This document shows, piece by piece, positions 34,396 to 46,179 of a stretch of DNA of 64,000 nt; position 1 is the first letter of the stretch, and the number at the start of each line of letters is the position of its first letter. The notes under the pieces are model-generated. The model ran no database searches. It saw nothing but the letters and a program-made list of their open reading frames with translations, and was not told where the DNA came from. A program made the position numbers and the translations under genes. The DNA is from Myotis daubentonii. Its lineage: Eukaryota > Chordata > Mammalia > Chiroptera > Vespertilionidae. The stretch is taken from assembly GCF_963259705.1 (NCBI RefSeq), contig NC_081842.1, forward strand, positions 35,119,796 through 35,183,795, read 5' to 3'.

Positions 34396-34553
34396 GGTGG
34401 TCACCAACCTTTCAGACCCCATGGACCACCAGTGGTCCATGGACCATCAGTTGGTGACTGCTGCTCCAAAGGTTTCCTTAAACCAGCAGTTGCCAACCTT
34501 TCAGACCTCATGGACCACCTGTGGTCCGTGGACCACAGGGTAGCGACCACTCC
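34396..34553. mobile_element. Palindromic non-autonomous hAT-like element, tandem dimer
   Basis: Flanked by the exact 8-bp duplication TATAGAAT (34388-34395 and 34554-34561), typical of hAT elements. Ends are GGTGGTCACCAACC and GGTAGCGACCACTCC, imperfectly inverted. The inside is two direct copies of a roughly 65-bp palindromic unit, each with CCAACCTTTCAGACC and TGGACCACC(A/T)GTGGTCC, separated by a 22-bp linker. Confidence 0.75.
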
Positions 34554-34561
34554 TATAGAAT

Positions 34562-36479
34562 AAATTCTACCACAATTTATTTATCTAATATATTGTTCAA
34601 CATTGAAGTAACTTACTCATTCCCTTCTTCCCTCCCTCCCTCCCTGCCTTCCTTCCTTAAGACTACTGATGTGAGAATGTTAGTTAACTGAAGGCACATG
34701 GTTTACTATGTTCCAGCTAAGTGTTTTATAACATTAACTTATTTAACATCACCTATAGTTTAGATACTACAACTATTATCCTGTTTTACAGATAAAAAAA
34801 ACTGAGACTTAGGGCAGTCTTTAAAGTCTCTATGGCTTTAAAGTTTATAATCTTAATCAGTAGGTATACTGCCTGTCTTAAAAAAAAATAGAGCTATGCT
34901 GATTGAGTGCTATGATTAGTATGGTTGAATAAGAGGTTTCTTGAGGAAGATAGTGACTTTGATGATTAATGAAGAAGCTCAAGAAGTGAAAAAGGAATCA
35001 GAAAGAGTTCCTGTCTTGGCTTACTTAAGCTCAAGCTACTGCAGGTTCCTACAATACACTATATGACTTCTTTCTCTGGCTCTCTCATTTCTTACTTTAA
35101 TTCTAATAGTTTAACTTCTCTGTCATTAGCTAACCATAGTTCAATAAGGTTTTCCTTAATATAATACAAATTTAAGGTGGTAGGTAATTGCATCATGAAA
35201 TTGTGAACAATTTTAGTTTAGGTGTCAGGAAAAGGAATACCTGTAGCAATTAAGGTTAAAGGGTCCACAGAACAAAGTGGAATGAGTCACCACCTAAATA
35301 AGTCTTCTATCTGCTATGTTTTATCCTTATATGAAAAAGATTTAGAATATTTTGGGCAACTGATGCTGAATTTTCTTATAATTTGAGCAGGTGTACATCA
35401 CAAGTGTGTTATTTTTCTTTACAGGTCAGTATTAAAATTTCTTATTTGAATATTTAATGTGATTGGAAAAACTAAATAACATTCTTCTTTCATTTGTCCC
35501 TTTTCACTGTAAAAAATATTTTCCAGTTTCTTAATTAAAAAATACATTTTCTTCTTTTTTAAAAAAAAGCAATTTTAGAAAATATTGACTAGGTTTTCAA
35601 ATCTGGTAGTTGTCTTTCTTAATATTTAATAAAACACTTACAGAATTGTTCAATTTTTTCTCAGTAAATAATTTATAATAAGGAGAGCATGATATCTGTG
35701 AAGCTCACTTTTTTAGAATGTGTTTTTGAAAAACAAAGATTCATATATTGAATGAAATTATAAAATTTATAGTGCATTTTTATAAAAATACATTTGGTTT
35801 CAATAACATTATAAAAATAAACTTTGAAGTCATATATATATTCATTTTGTTAAAATATTAATAATGATGTGCAAAACATGTTACAAATTACATTTTGTTT
35901 GGGCCTTTTTATCCTCCTGAAAAAAACTTAAGTTTCTTATTCATTGGCCAAAATGAGATTATAGACCAACAAGCAACACAAATTTGTGAATTGATTTAAA
36001 AAAAATACAACTTCACTTTTAGACTACTATGAATATTACTATTGTGAATATAAGAAATTTAACTTTCTTAGGAATTTCATCTCATGTATTATCTCTTGAG
36101 AAAGTTTAAAAAAAATATCTCAAGGGCCTGTTATACTGTTCCTGTGTTTGATTAACATCATAAGTAAGACTTTTCTGTGTTAAAATGTGAAGTCTTTAAA
36201 ATTCTGGGGATCACTTCCTTGTGTGTGTGTTTTTTTTTCACACTGTAATTTTTTAATTATAGAGGAATCCTTTAAGAGTTACTTCTTCATTAGGTTTTCA
36301 GTAAATATGCCCAGGAGTTTTTCACATGTGCTCTTGGAGAAATGTTTTCATCTATTCGCTAGCCAGTTTCTAACATCATGGGGGTAGGAATCTGGAAGGA
36401 GCCTGTACTACTGGTTGGTGGAGAGCTCGTATATAAAAAGTTGAACCATTTTTGTATTTCTTTTAAAAGTATCTCTTTC
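34562..36479. other. Unassigned AT-rich DNA
   Basis: A pyrimidine-rich patch (CTTC/CCTC) at 34621-34658 and an ancient MIR-like trace at about 34730-34860 (TATCCTGTTTTACAGATAA). No gene is seen. Confidence 0.5.
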
Positions 36480-36935
36480 TCGGGAGAACCCCAATTTCAC
36501 CCCAAGTTTTATTGACTCACCAGGAGCACTCACAAGACTCAGCATTACAGTCATGGCAATGACCTATTACAGACAAAGGAGCGGGTGCACCCAGAGATAT
36601 CTGGGAGGAACCAAGCACTCGCTTCCAGAGGCCCCTTCCAGTGCAGTCACACAGGAAGCCCTTGATTCCTACAGCACTGAGTTGAAACAGGCATGGAATG
36701 TTGCCAACCAAGGAACTTTCGTAGATGCTCAACAACCAGAGTTTTATAGGGTGATGGTCATGCAGGCTCCTTCTGCCTGACCCATACAAAGTTATAGAAA
36801 CCGGAAGAAAAGCAGTTGTTCAGTATAAACTAGATTATTTATACACAGAGTATAGGCACAGTGAGCCTTTCAACTGCTTTGGGAATGGTGGAAACCCTCC
36901 TGAAATTCATGGTCTCTACCACAAACATATTACGT
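36480..36935 (-). mobile_element. Old endogenous-retrovirus LTR remnant
   Basis: The stretch GACTCACCAGGAGCACTCAC, AGTCACACAGGAAGCCCTTG, TTTTATAGGGTGATGGTCAT and GGCACAGTGAGCCTTTCAAC has the order of segments typical of a mammalian ERV LTR in antisense. The two overlapping open frames (36517-36789 and 36553-36780) fall in it and are not genes. No retroviral coding sequence is present. Confidence 0.6.
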
Positions 36936-37324
36936 TTTTGAGAAAATCATTTTTACATTTTCAAATCTAAATTTTCTTCTCTCTTAAGTAACAAGATATG
37001 TAGATAATATTATAAATAATTTCTGATTCTCTAGTAATTGAAATCTAAGTTTTATATAGATTTGTTTCTTGGTCTATGTAGGTTTTTAATTACTTTTTGC
37101 TCTAGCTCCCAATGGTGGCTTAATATGGGTGAGGATTAGAGGCTTCTATTGCACTTAAGTTATTCTGTTTTGCTTTTTCCTACTTTAATAATTTTCATAT
37201 CCATATGCGAAGTATTTATCTTATCTTATCTTATATTTATCTTATATATATAAGTATTTATCTATATATTAAAAATCCAAATGGAGAAATTACATTATTG
37301 ACTGCATAGTCTTAAAGACAATAG
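36936..37324. other. Unassigned AT-rich DNA
   Basis: A (TCTTA)n-like patch at 37213-37245. Nothing else recognised. Confidence 0.5.
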
Positions 37325-37540
37325 GGCCCAGCCATTGTGGCTCAGGGGTTGAGTATCAACCTATGAACCAGGAGGTCACAGTTTGATTCCTACCTAGACA
37401 GGGCACATGCCTGGGTTGAAGGCTCGATCCCCAATGGGTGTATGCAGAAGGCAGCCAATCAATGATGCTATGTCACCATTGACGTTTCTATCTCTCTCTC
37501 CCTCTCCCTTCTCTGAAAGCAATAAAAGTACATAAAAAAA
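37325..37540 (+). mobile_element. Ves SINE with 12-bp target duplication
   Basis: A plus-strand copy, GGCCCAGCCATTGTGGCTCA head to GAAAGCAATAAAAGTACAT tail. TAAAGACAATAG at 37313-37324 is repeated exactly at 37541-37552. Confidence 0.92.
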
Positions 37541-37552
37541 TAAAGACAATAG

Positions 37553-38528
37553 ATATGAAAGGTGACAAGGCAAGTATTTAATTCCTATTTAACAGAGGAG
37601 AGCGCAGTAACTTAGAATAATTAACTTGCAAATGTCTGCACAGGTAATACATCATACAGCCTAAATAGAATGTAGTTCTAACTAACTACCTGACAGGGCA
37701 TTCTTAGAGACTTTTTTTTCATGTTGTGCTTTCAGTGACTGGGGCATAAGTGTGTCTCAATAAGTGTTAAATGGATAATAGTTGTATGAACTTGGAACAA
37801 TTTATTCATTCATTCAACAAAACTTTTTGAGAACACAGTTATCAAAAAAATTCTTCATTCTAATATTCTGCTATGATCTGATTGATGATTTTTGTAATTA
37901 CCTTTGGTGTTTTCAATTCTTCTTTGACCTGGCTTTTGCTGTTAGAAACTTCATCCCTTCTCCTTAGAACATTAATTGTGTGCCTTTTTCTACGTTTCTC
38001 CTTTATTCGCCTCACTTCTCCAAGGGAACTGGGGGGCTACCTGGTAAATTATAAATTTTATTTGGTCTCCTGGTTCACTTTTATGTACCTTTCTAGTTTA
38101 GAACAGAGATATCTTTCACTTTGTCCCTGCTCAAGCCATCTTTGAGATAGAAGCTTCCAAAAGCACCATTTCAAAGAAAACCCTATGATAGAATAAAAGA
38201 AAGCAATTTACCATTTTCAAATCAGTGGCCACTCTGGTGGAAAATGTGTTCAAGGGTTCTTGTAAGTGAAAGAGAATTATGGTGCTACTGTATTATTTCT
38301 TACAATACTTTAAATGTCCTGTACTGCCATTCCCCTTTTTAGCTGGACTTAAAAAAAAAGCTTTTCAGGTACAGTTAGGGAATTTTATTTTGCTTAAAAG
38401 TTCTTTGACAATATAGGAATAATTCTATTTTGAAAATATTTTTTGGAGTTACAAGGTAAATAATCACTGTAACTGATTTTTTTTATAATAAAATGTATCT
38501 ATTAAGTTATTTCAAAAGATGCATATAA
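37553..38528. other. Unassigned AT-rich DNA
   Basis: No gene or repeat recognised; the frames at 37782-38145 have no known domain. Confidence 0.5.
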
Positions 38529-40231
38529 TCTATATATATAAAGAGGTAATATGCTAATTGGTCCTAACGGTGTCCCAGTCACAACCAGTCAAGCGCACAG
38601 GAGGAGCTGGTGGGCGGGTATGGGTGCGGGGACTTCAGCCCCCAGCGCTAACATCACGCTGCCTGTGTGCGTCCCTGCCCAGCTCTGAGGTGAAGCTGCC
38701 TGCCTGAGTCCCTGGCCAGGGACGTGACACTGCCTGCTGTGTGGTGGTACTGTTTTACCCACAGCGTCTACAGGAATTGCTGCACATTTACTTCTCGGTG
38801 GAAGCACCTTTCATTCCCAATATAAATTACTGATTCCATTAAATGAAACTTCTATTTCTAGACGATATAAACAGTGAAGTTGCTAAAACCATTAAAAAGG
38901 CCAAACTTCTCATTATTGACAAATGCGCCATGGCATCTAGTCATGCTAAAACGCCATAGACAGATTACTAAGAGAAATTATGAATTTGACTGTTGCGTTT
39001 GGTGGGAAAGTTCTCCTTCTAGGAGGGGATTTTCCACAATGTCTCAGTATTGTACCTCATGCTATGGGATCAGCCATAGTACAAACCAGTTAAAAGTACT
39101 GTAATGTTTGGGGATGTTTCAGAAAGTTGTCTCTTAAAACAAATATGAGATCAGAGGATTCTGCTTATAGTGAATGGTTAGTAAAACATGGAGATGACAA
39201 ACTTGATAGCAGTTTTCATTTAGGAATGGATATTATTGAAATCCCCTGTGAAATGATTTGTAATGGATCTATTATTGAAGCTACCTTTAGAAATAGTATA
39301 TTTGTAGATAATATTACAAATATATCTAAATGTGCAATTTTTTGTTCAAAAATGAGCACATTCAAAAATTAAATGAAGAAATCTTGGATAAACTCGATGG
39401 AGATTTTCACACATATTTGAGTAATGAGTCCATTGATTCAACAGATGATAGTGAAAAGGAAAATTTTCCCATCGAATTTCTTAATAGTATTACTCCTCAG
39501 GAATGCCGTGTCATAAATTAAAATTGAAAGTATGTGCAATCATCATGCTATTGAGAAATCTTAATAGTAAATGGGGTCTTTGTAATGGTACTAGATTTAT
39601 TATCAACATATTACAACCTAATATTATTGAATCTGAAGTATTAATGGGATCTGCAGAAGGAGAGTTTGTTCTGATTCCAAGAATTGATTTGCCCCCATAA
39701 GACACTGGCCTCCTATTTAAATTAATTAAACGACAGTTTCCCGTGATGCCAGCATTTGTGATGACTATTAATAAATCACAAAGACAGACTCTAGACAGAG
39801 TAGGAATATTTGTACCTGAACCCGTTTTAGACATGGCCAGTTATACGTTGCTTTCTCTTGAGTTCAAAGAGCATGTGACGTTAAAGTTGTAAATACTTCA
39901 TCACAAGGGAAATTAGTCAAGCACTCTGAAAGTGATTTCACTCTTAATGTGGTGTACAGGGAGATATTAGAATAAGTTTAATCACTTTATCAGTCATTGT
40001 TTGCATCACTATTGTTTTCATATCATGTTTTTGTTGTTTTTATGTCATGTTTTTGTTCTTGTTATATCATTTTGTTATTGTTTATTAATAAATTTATATA
40101 TTATTTTCATGTACATTTTACTAATTTCCTTTCATCTCTGACACTTCTGTTATAAAGGGCAAATAGCAATATTAAAATATTTCCTCTAAGTCCCTTTTAA
40201 CATGCACAAATTTCGTGCACCAGACCACTAG
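38529..40231 (+). mobile_element. HeliBat Helitron derivative with helicase remains
   Basis: This 1703-bp element is the largest Helitron here. It starts TCTATATATATAAAGAGG after A and ends with hairpin GTGCACCAGACC-side (ATGCACAAATTTCGTGCAC) and CCACTAG before T. The first 220 bp are GC-rich non-coding filler, after which the coding part joins in mid-helicase. The 3' tail (39976-40231) is non-coding and matches the element at 25176-26052. It is a deletion derivative of an autonomous HeliBat. Confidence 0.92.
38758..39975 (+). pseudogene. HeliBat Rep/Helicase, C-terminal helicase part, decayed
   Basis: Helitrons encode one protein with a Rep nuclease and a Pif1-like helicase; only the helicase C-terminal half remains. 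It starts at a motif Ia-like ASTGIAA (about 38764) and continues to the Walker B region at about 38905 (LLIIDKCAM), where the usual acidic residue after D is K. Further blocks are LKTNMRSEDSAYSEWLVKHG (39130-39190), LNEEILDKLDGDF and PIEFLN (39370-39480), and MLLRNLN with GLCNGTR (39546-39590). The end shows MTINKSQ, QTLDRVGIF and GQLYVAFS motifs V-VI and the last residues VVYREILE before the stop at 39973. Several frameshifts and stops break it. The Rep domain and Walker A are absent, so it cannot drive transposition. Confidence 0.88.
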
Positions 40232-40452
40232 TTGAATATAAAAAGTAATCCCAACATGAAAATATTATATGTTGACATCAAGAGTCTGTTTTGGAATTGT
40301 ATCTTGTAATTTTAATACCATATTTAACAAAGCAAATTTATAGTTCTGTACTTAACTATTAGGCATCATATGAAGGAGATATTTTTAAACATCAGTACTT
40401 TGAAGTTTTATTATTAAATATATTCATACAAATTCTATGCTTTGAGATGTTT
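40232..40452. other. Unassigned AT-rich DNA
   Basis: Short spacer between the helicase Helitron and a SINE fragment; nothing recognised. Confidence 0.5.
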
Positions 40453-40533
40453 TGCTCTCTCATTGATGTTTCTATCTTTCTCTCCCTCTCCCTTCCTTTC
40501 TCTCTAAAATCAATAAAACATATTTTTTAAAAA
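40453..40533 (+). mobile_element. Ves SINE 3' fragment
   Basis: Only the last 80 bp: TCTCATTGATGTTTCTATC, the CTCTCCCTCTCCCTTCC tract and AAAATCAATAAAACAT tail. The tRNA-like head is missing. Confidence 0.8.
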
Positions 40534-42419
40534 TAGTGTTGCATAGTATGTGGTCCCCACCATTTTCTCAAGAAATGAAACTTGTGATGAATTTATTATT
40601 ATTATTATTAATAATAATAAACAGATACTAGCAAGTATTTTCATCCTTTGAGTATTTTTATTTGAAGTTACATAAACTTTACTACAAATGTGAAACCTAA
40701 AATAAAAATTACCTCTGCTGTGTTTGTTCAATATTATTTCTGTGTGTTTGGAGTGTTTATAGCTACAAAATAAATAAATAAATAAATAAATCCATATAAA
40801 ATTGAAATTATTGGGGAGGTAGTATCAACCTGTGAATGCATTTTAAATGTTCATGTCATTTTTGAGCTACTATGTCCTCTTTTGAAAAACAAACAGGTTC
40901 ATTGATATAGTGTTCACAAATACACTAATCTCTGCTTTTTCTGTCCTCTGGTTTTGGTACAACAGGTTAATAATTTAATTATTGATATTCATGACTTAAT
41001 ATTGATTATATGTGTACTCTGTAAAGATCGCTGCCCAGGTCTTATGAATGATTCTAAGATGTTACTTTTGGAGGTACAAGGAAGTTTTATTAGTACAATA
41101 GCACAGATTAGAACTCAGTTTCTCTGAATCAGTTACATAGAATTTTGTTTTGCCATAGCACCCTTCTTTGCCATAAAACATGGTCTCTGACCTGAAGTTT
41201 CATGCACATGTGAAAAGTTCACATGTAGTGAGTGAGTGAGTGATTTAGTAACAGTTCAAAACAAAGGAGATAAGTGAAAAGGACTTATCCATTTAACAAG
41301 GCAATGCATAATTAAATGTCAAATTGTGCTTAGCAATGCAGAAGACACTGACGTGTTTTGTGATTTTTATTAGCACTGTCATATGTTTATATCTCTGGGA
41401 CATGTCTGCTTTGCGATGTCTTATTTCCTCATTTAGACTGTAAGCTCATGTTGGTAGGATTTTGGGGCTCTTGTCCCAGCATCAAGAAGCGTTCAGGAAT
41501 CTGGAGAAGGCTGTGCGTAGATTAATTCTGAAAGGCATTTGGGGGTCAGAGGAGCCTAGTTTAAAGGAAACTAAGATCTAAGTTCTAAGGTCTAAGGTCT
41601 AAGGTTTCCTCATCCCAGGACCCCATGCTTTTTATTAACACAACTTGTCCTGAGGTGAGACAGAGATATACACTTCAAAGGGTATACACAAGCATTGTCA
41701 GAATGGGGGAATTAGCCTATGGCTGTTCAGGTGTTTGGCCAGAAGGAGGCAATAACATGTAGATTAAGATGCCCTTTTAGCTGTCTGGCAGCAAAGCAAT
41801 TATTTTAATGTATCCTATTCAGGTTTGGGAAAATGCCATCAGCCATTCCCAGATTCAGCCCTGCTATCATGCTGGAATTAGTCTCCGGCAGTAGGAACTA
41901 TTATTTTTAGTTTTTGTATCCCCATGAGATATGACATAAGGCACAATTATTGAAAATTCTTGTGGATTAGTCCTTATTATCATTATCCCTTTTTTAAAAA
42001 GTAAGCTATCTTCTAAGATATAGTCGAATTAGTCTTTATACAGGATACTCTTTAAATTATACTATAATTAAATCTATATTGAAGTGTTTTCAACATCTTA
42101 CATAAAAAGAAGGTCACCTCATTCATGTTACACCTTCTCAGCCAAAAAATATGCCACCAGTGATTGATAATATTATAACTTTAATGAATGTTATTGTTAA
42201 AATGTAATATTTTCAAACAAAAATTGCAGAAGAAAGCATATTGCATGCACATTATATTTGTGAAAATCAGCCTTATTTGTATTTTGTATAAGAAATACTC
42301 CTTTCAATAAGGAAAAACTATTGATCCAAGCAGAACTCATTAAATGTGTAAAATTAATAATGTTGTAAGTGTAACATAGAAGTTAAAAATAGTGACATTA
42401 AAAAAATCCAACTATTTGA
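40534..42419. other. Unassigned DNA with small tandem repeats
   Basis: Contains a (TTA)n/(TAA)n palindrome at 40593-40620, (AAAT)n at 40768-40791 and a (TCTAAGG)n run of about four units at 41573-41607. 41450-41880 may be an old LTR but lacks clear ends. No gene seen. Confidence 0.5.
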
Positions 42420-42830
42420 AGAATAATTTACATATAAAAACACTCATTCTAATTGTGAAGTTCAATGAATTTTGACAAATATGAGTAGCCTTGTAACTAT
42501 CACTACATATTCGCAATAGCTGTTCCGAAGTCCCTGCCTACCAATGCCATAATGGCTCATTTCAGGACCTGTTGCTATTGTCTGATTTTCCCCCTGGTGA
42601 TGGGTATTTCCCTGTTTCTGCACATGTCTAATTTTTTAATTAGGAGATAATAATGAGATTTGTTGTTTTAAAAATTGTTGAAATTTGTTTTGGTAGCCAG
42701 TTAAACAATGATAAGCTATTCAGGTTATCATTGGGTTTAAAATATAGTTTACCCCAGGCTGGTTTGCCTCTATTCGTGTAAGGACTTAAACAGGCCCAGT
42801 GAGTCAAGACATGGAGAATCATAACAAATA
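42420..42830 (-). mobile_element. Possible old L1M 3' UTR remnant
   Basis: GTTCAATGAATTTTGACAAA followed by CTATCACTACATATTCGCA and later TTCTGCACATGTCTAATTTT are in the order seen in old L1M 3' UTRs. It is highly diverged. Confidence 0.4.
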
Positions 42831-44605
42831 AATAGAAACTGTATTTTTAAAATAAACATTTTAAAATTAGAAAGTACGATATATAAAATAAATAATTCAT
42901 TGAGTTGGCCCAAAAGCAGTTACCAATGCAGAAGAATTGTGAAGATAATTAATGGATTATCTAATCTGAAGGACAGATAGTAAAAGATTAAATAAATAAC
43001 ATATTCTTGGTAATCTATAAACAATATTGAGGGCTTAATGTATGTGTATTTTACTGAGAAAAGAAGAAATAACTAATGCAGACTAATATGTATATGAAGA
43101 TATACTGGCCAAAAAAGTCTCTGTTTTTGTGAAATTAATTTATATACATCCAAGTTCAGGGAACTGAAACAGTATAAATACAAGGTATATCATACATAGA
43201 CACATCATTGGTTAACTCCAGAAAAACAAGTACAAAAAGAAAATATAGAAAGTAGCTGTAGAAAAACAACAAATTACATACAGGGGAAATGTAACATAAG
43301 TTTTTGCTAACTTTTCTTGAGGAACAAAGGAGAACAGCAGATAGGAAAACAACTTACAATGCTAAAAGAAAAGAAAAACAACACAAAACTAACAAATTCA
43401 ATTTTATATTTTATGAATATATTCCTCAACATGAAGATGAAACAAAGATATGTTCACTGAAAAAATTGAGTGGATTTGTTAAGAGCAGATCTGCACTCAA
43501 CAAATTCTTCAGGATGTGGAATAATAGACTGTAACTTTGATATATAGGAAGAAATGAAGAGTAGCAGATGTAATTAATTCTGTAAATGAGATTTCAGCAA
43601 AAATAAAACTTTTGGTTATCTGTGACTCCATTTAAAAAGGAGGTGCTAAGTAAGCATAATAAACTTGGTGAGATAATTTACAAAATATATATTTGACAAA
43701 GGATTTGTCATGAAACTAAAAAAAAAATAATTAAAATTAAAGAAAAGATTTGAACATATACTTCCTAAAGAAAAAATTTGCACATATAAGTAAATAAAAT
43801 CTATGATCTATAAGGGAAATACATACTCAAATTACAGCAATGAAAAGCAATAAAGACATTTGAAAAACAAACGAATGTTAAACAGCCTTCTAGATATGGC
43901 ATAGGAAAAGTGTAATCCCTATAAAAAATCATCAGGACGACTGGGTCTGAGTATTTTTAACACATTTGTATATTGGGTGGTAGTCATAGCCGAGATCCTT
44001 GGATGCATGGCGTATTCTTATGTAGACATGATGTCTGTTGTGTGTGTGGCCTACAAAAACTATGTACCTTATTCTAATTTTTGATAATATATCCACTGAG
44101 AGGAAAAAAACAAGTAATTCCTTTTTTTTCTCTTAAAGATAATTATCTGTTATTCTCAGACATTTTAAAGTTATTTTGTTCCAAAATACACATGTGTTCA
44201 CCCCAAGTTGTAAATTAGTAGTCCCTCTGCTCACTTAACTTAAAAGGAACCAGTAAGATAGGTCAACTTTGTGTGTCTTAGTAACATCAGTGGGCTTGAG
44301 GACTGAGGACTGAGCACTGAAGAAGATGTTATTTATAAGTTGTCTCTGATTCCCACATGGAGTTGTTGAAGTAGTTTAAGGAGCTAACCTGTGTGGAAGT
44401 CAATTTGCAAATCATACTAACTCTAAAAAAAACCACAAGTCAATTTACTTCACAACTAGCACCTGATTTAACCAATTTTCAGTGTTACTGCTGTGTTAAT
44501 TTGAGACTAGACTCATGCTTCAGAATTGTTTAGAAAATTAAGATGATATAGCACCAGTTTATATCTGTATTGGTGTTTTGTTCTACAGACATATGTTACA
44601 ATTAA
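42831..44605. other. Unassigned AT-rich DNA
   Basis: The 76-codon frame at 43304-43534 is lysine-rich because of A-rich composition and has no known domain. Nothing else recognised. Confidence 0.5.
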
Positions 44606-44820
44606 AAACAAAAGATGTTTTTATTGATTTCAGATACGGAAGGGAGAGGGAGAGAGAGATAGAAACATCGATGATGAAAAAGAAACATTGATCGGCTCCC
44701 TCATGCACACCCTCTACTGGGGATCGTGCCTGCAGCCTGGGCATGGGCCCTGACCAGGAATTGATTTGTGACCTCCTGGTTCATGGATGGACGCTCAACC
44801 ACTGAGCCACACGGGACGGG
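44606..44820 (-). mobile_element. Ves SINE
   Basis: A minus-strand copy from TTTTATTGATTTCAGATACG to CTGAGCCACACGGGACGGGC. ATATGTTACAATT on the left and ATACATTACAATT on the right are a diverged target duplication. Confidence 0.88.
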
Positions 44821-45084
44821 CCATACATTACAATTTTTACCTTAACCCAGGTTTTCCAATTGCATCTATAAAATTTGAAACATTAAAATGGTTACTTTTA
44901 AGTACATTTTACTCTGTTAGTATGCTAATGACACACTCTCAATAATTCAAATTAACTTTGATTTTACCATAGTAGTGATGCTCACTTTCTATTTTGATAA
45001 ACATGATTAGAATGTTTATTTTTAGTTACAAGGCACATTACCATTAAAAGATATTTCATTTTGGAGGGTGATTCTGACACAATA

Positions 45085-45087
<3 letters not shown>

Positions 45088-45153
<66 letters not shown>
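45088..45153. repeat. (TA)n microsatellite
   Basis: A pure (TA) run of 66 bp. Confidence 0.97.
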
Positions 45154-45157
<4 letters not shown>

Positions 45158-45329
45158 CCTCTTAAGCAAACAAAATTTAAAGATTCAAAAAGTTAGATAT
45201 TAAATATTAAATCTGCTGTTTGAACAAATTGTTTCTTTATTTTTACTGAAATAATGAATTGTATAGTTAGTACTAAGTGAGACTTAACTTGAATATCACT
45301 GGACTTAATTTTTTTGTTTATTTTTAATC

Positions 45330-45850
45330 ATTTATGGATCTTTAACATTATTTTATCTGCAAAAGAAAATATGTGTTTTGTTCATTTATTTTGTTCATTA
45401 GATTTCACATATAAGTGAGATCATATTGTACTTATCTTTTTCTGACTGGCTTATTTCACTTACCATAATAATCTCCAGGTCCCTCCATGCTGTCACAAAA
45501 GTAAGATTTCCTTCTTTTTTATGGCGGGATAATATTCCATTGTGTAAATGTACCACAGCTTTTACATCCACTCATCTACTGATGGGCACTGGGGCTGCTT
45601 ACAGATCTTGGCTATTGTACATAGAAACAGAGGCATGGATACATGGAACGGACTAACAGATGGCAGAGGGGAGACTGGATGGAAGAAGGTGAAGGAATGA
45701 GCCAAAGAACACATATGCATAACCTCTAGATACAGGAAGCAGTGTGGTAGTGGCCAGAGGAAAGGGGGCGGGGACTGGATGGGTGGAGGTGGGCAAACAG
45801 GAAAATGAAGACATCTTTAACAGTGTCAACAATAAAAGGAGAGTTAAATA
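45330..45850 (+). mobile_element. L1 with inverted 5' part (twin-primed)
   Basis: 45330-45620 reads on the minus strand as the end of ORF2 (plus-strand GATTTCACATATAAGTGAGA, CATTGTGTAAATGTACCACA, TGATGGGCACTGGGGCTG). From about 45620 the orientation flips to plus with L1 3' UTR (GGATACATGGAACGGACTAA, then AGTGTGGTAGTGGCCAGAGG). The inverted piece lies upstream of the sense piece in L1 order, as in twin priming. Confidence 0.65.
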
Positions 45851-46179
45851 ATATGTAAGGATATAAACACAAGTATCTGATCTTACATAAATGTATAATA
45901 AAATAACCATTTAATTAAAAACATTCTGTGGAGCTACCACAGAATGTGAGAGTAGTCATGGTAACATAAGGTTACATTTGTTTTAAACATTTGTATATTT
46001 TATCATGTGGAAAGCTTTTAGTTCTTAACTATTCCTGTATTCCTCTCAGAGTTCTGTCTAAAATATCTCCTAGATGAGAAACAAACGTAAGGCTTATTTT
46101 AATGGTTACATTAGAAAATGTACTTAACATTTTAAAAACAGATTTTTTTTTAAAAAAAAAAACAACAGAGTTACACAGG

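Noticed and set aside
36517..36789. Two overlapping frames on opposite strands
   Set aside because: Both lie in an old LTR remnant.
41450..41880. Possible LTR
   Set aside because: No paired ends, target duplication or recognisable family.
42900..43160. Possible mariner element (GTTGGCCCAAAAG-like and CTGGCCAAAAAAG-like segments)
   Set aside because: The two segments do not form convincing inverted ends with TA duplications.
43304..43534. 76-codon lysine-rich frame
   Set aside because: A-rich composition, no recognisable domain or splice context.
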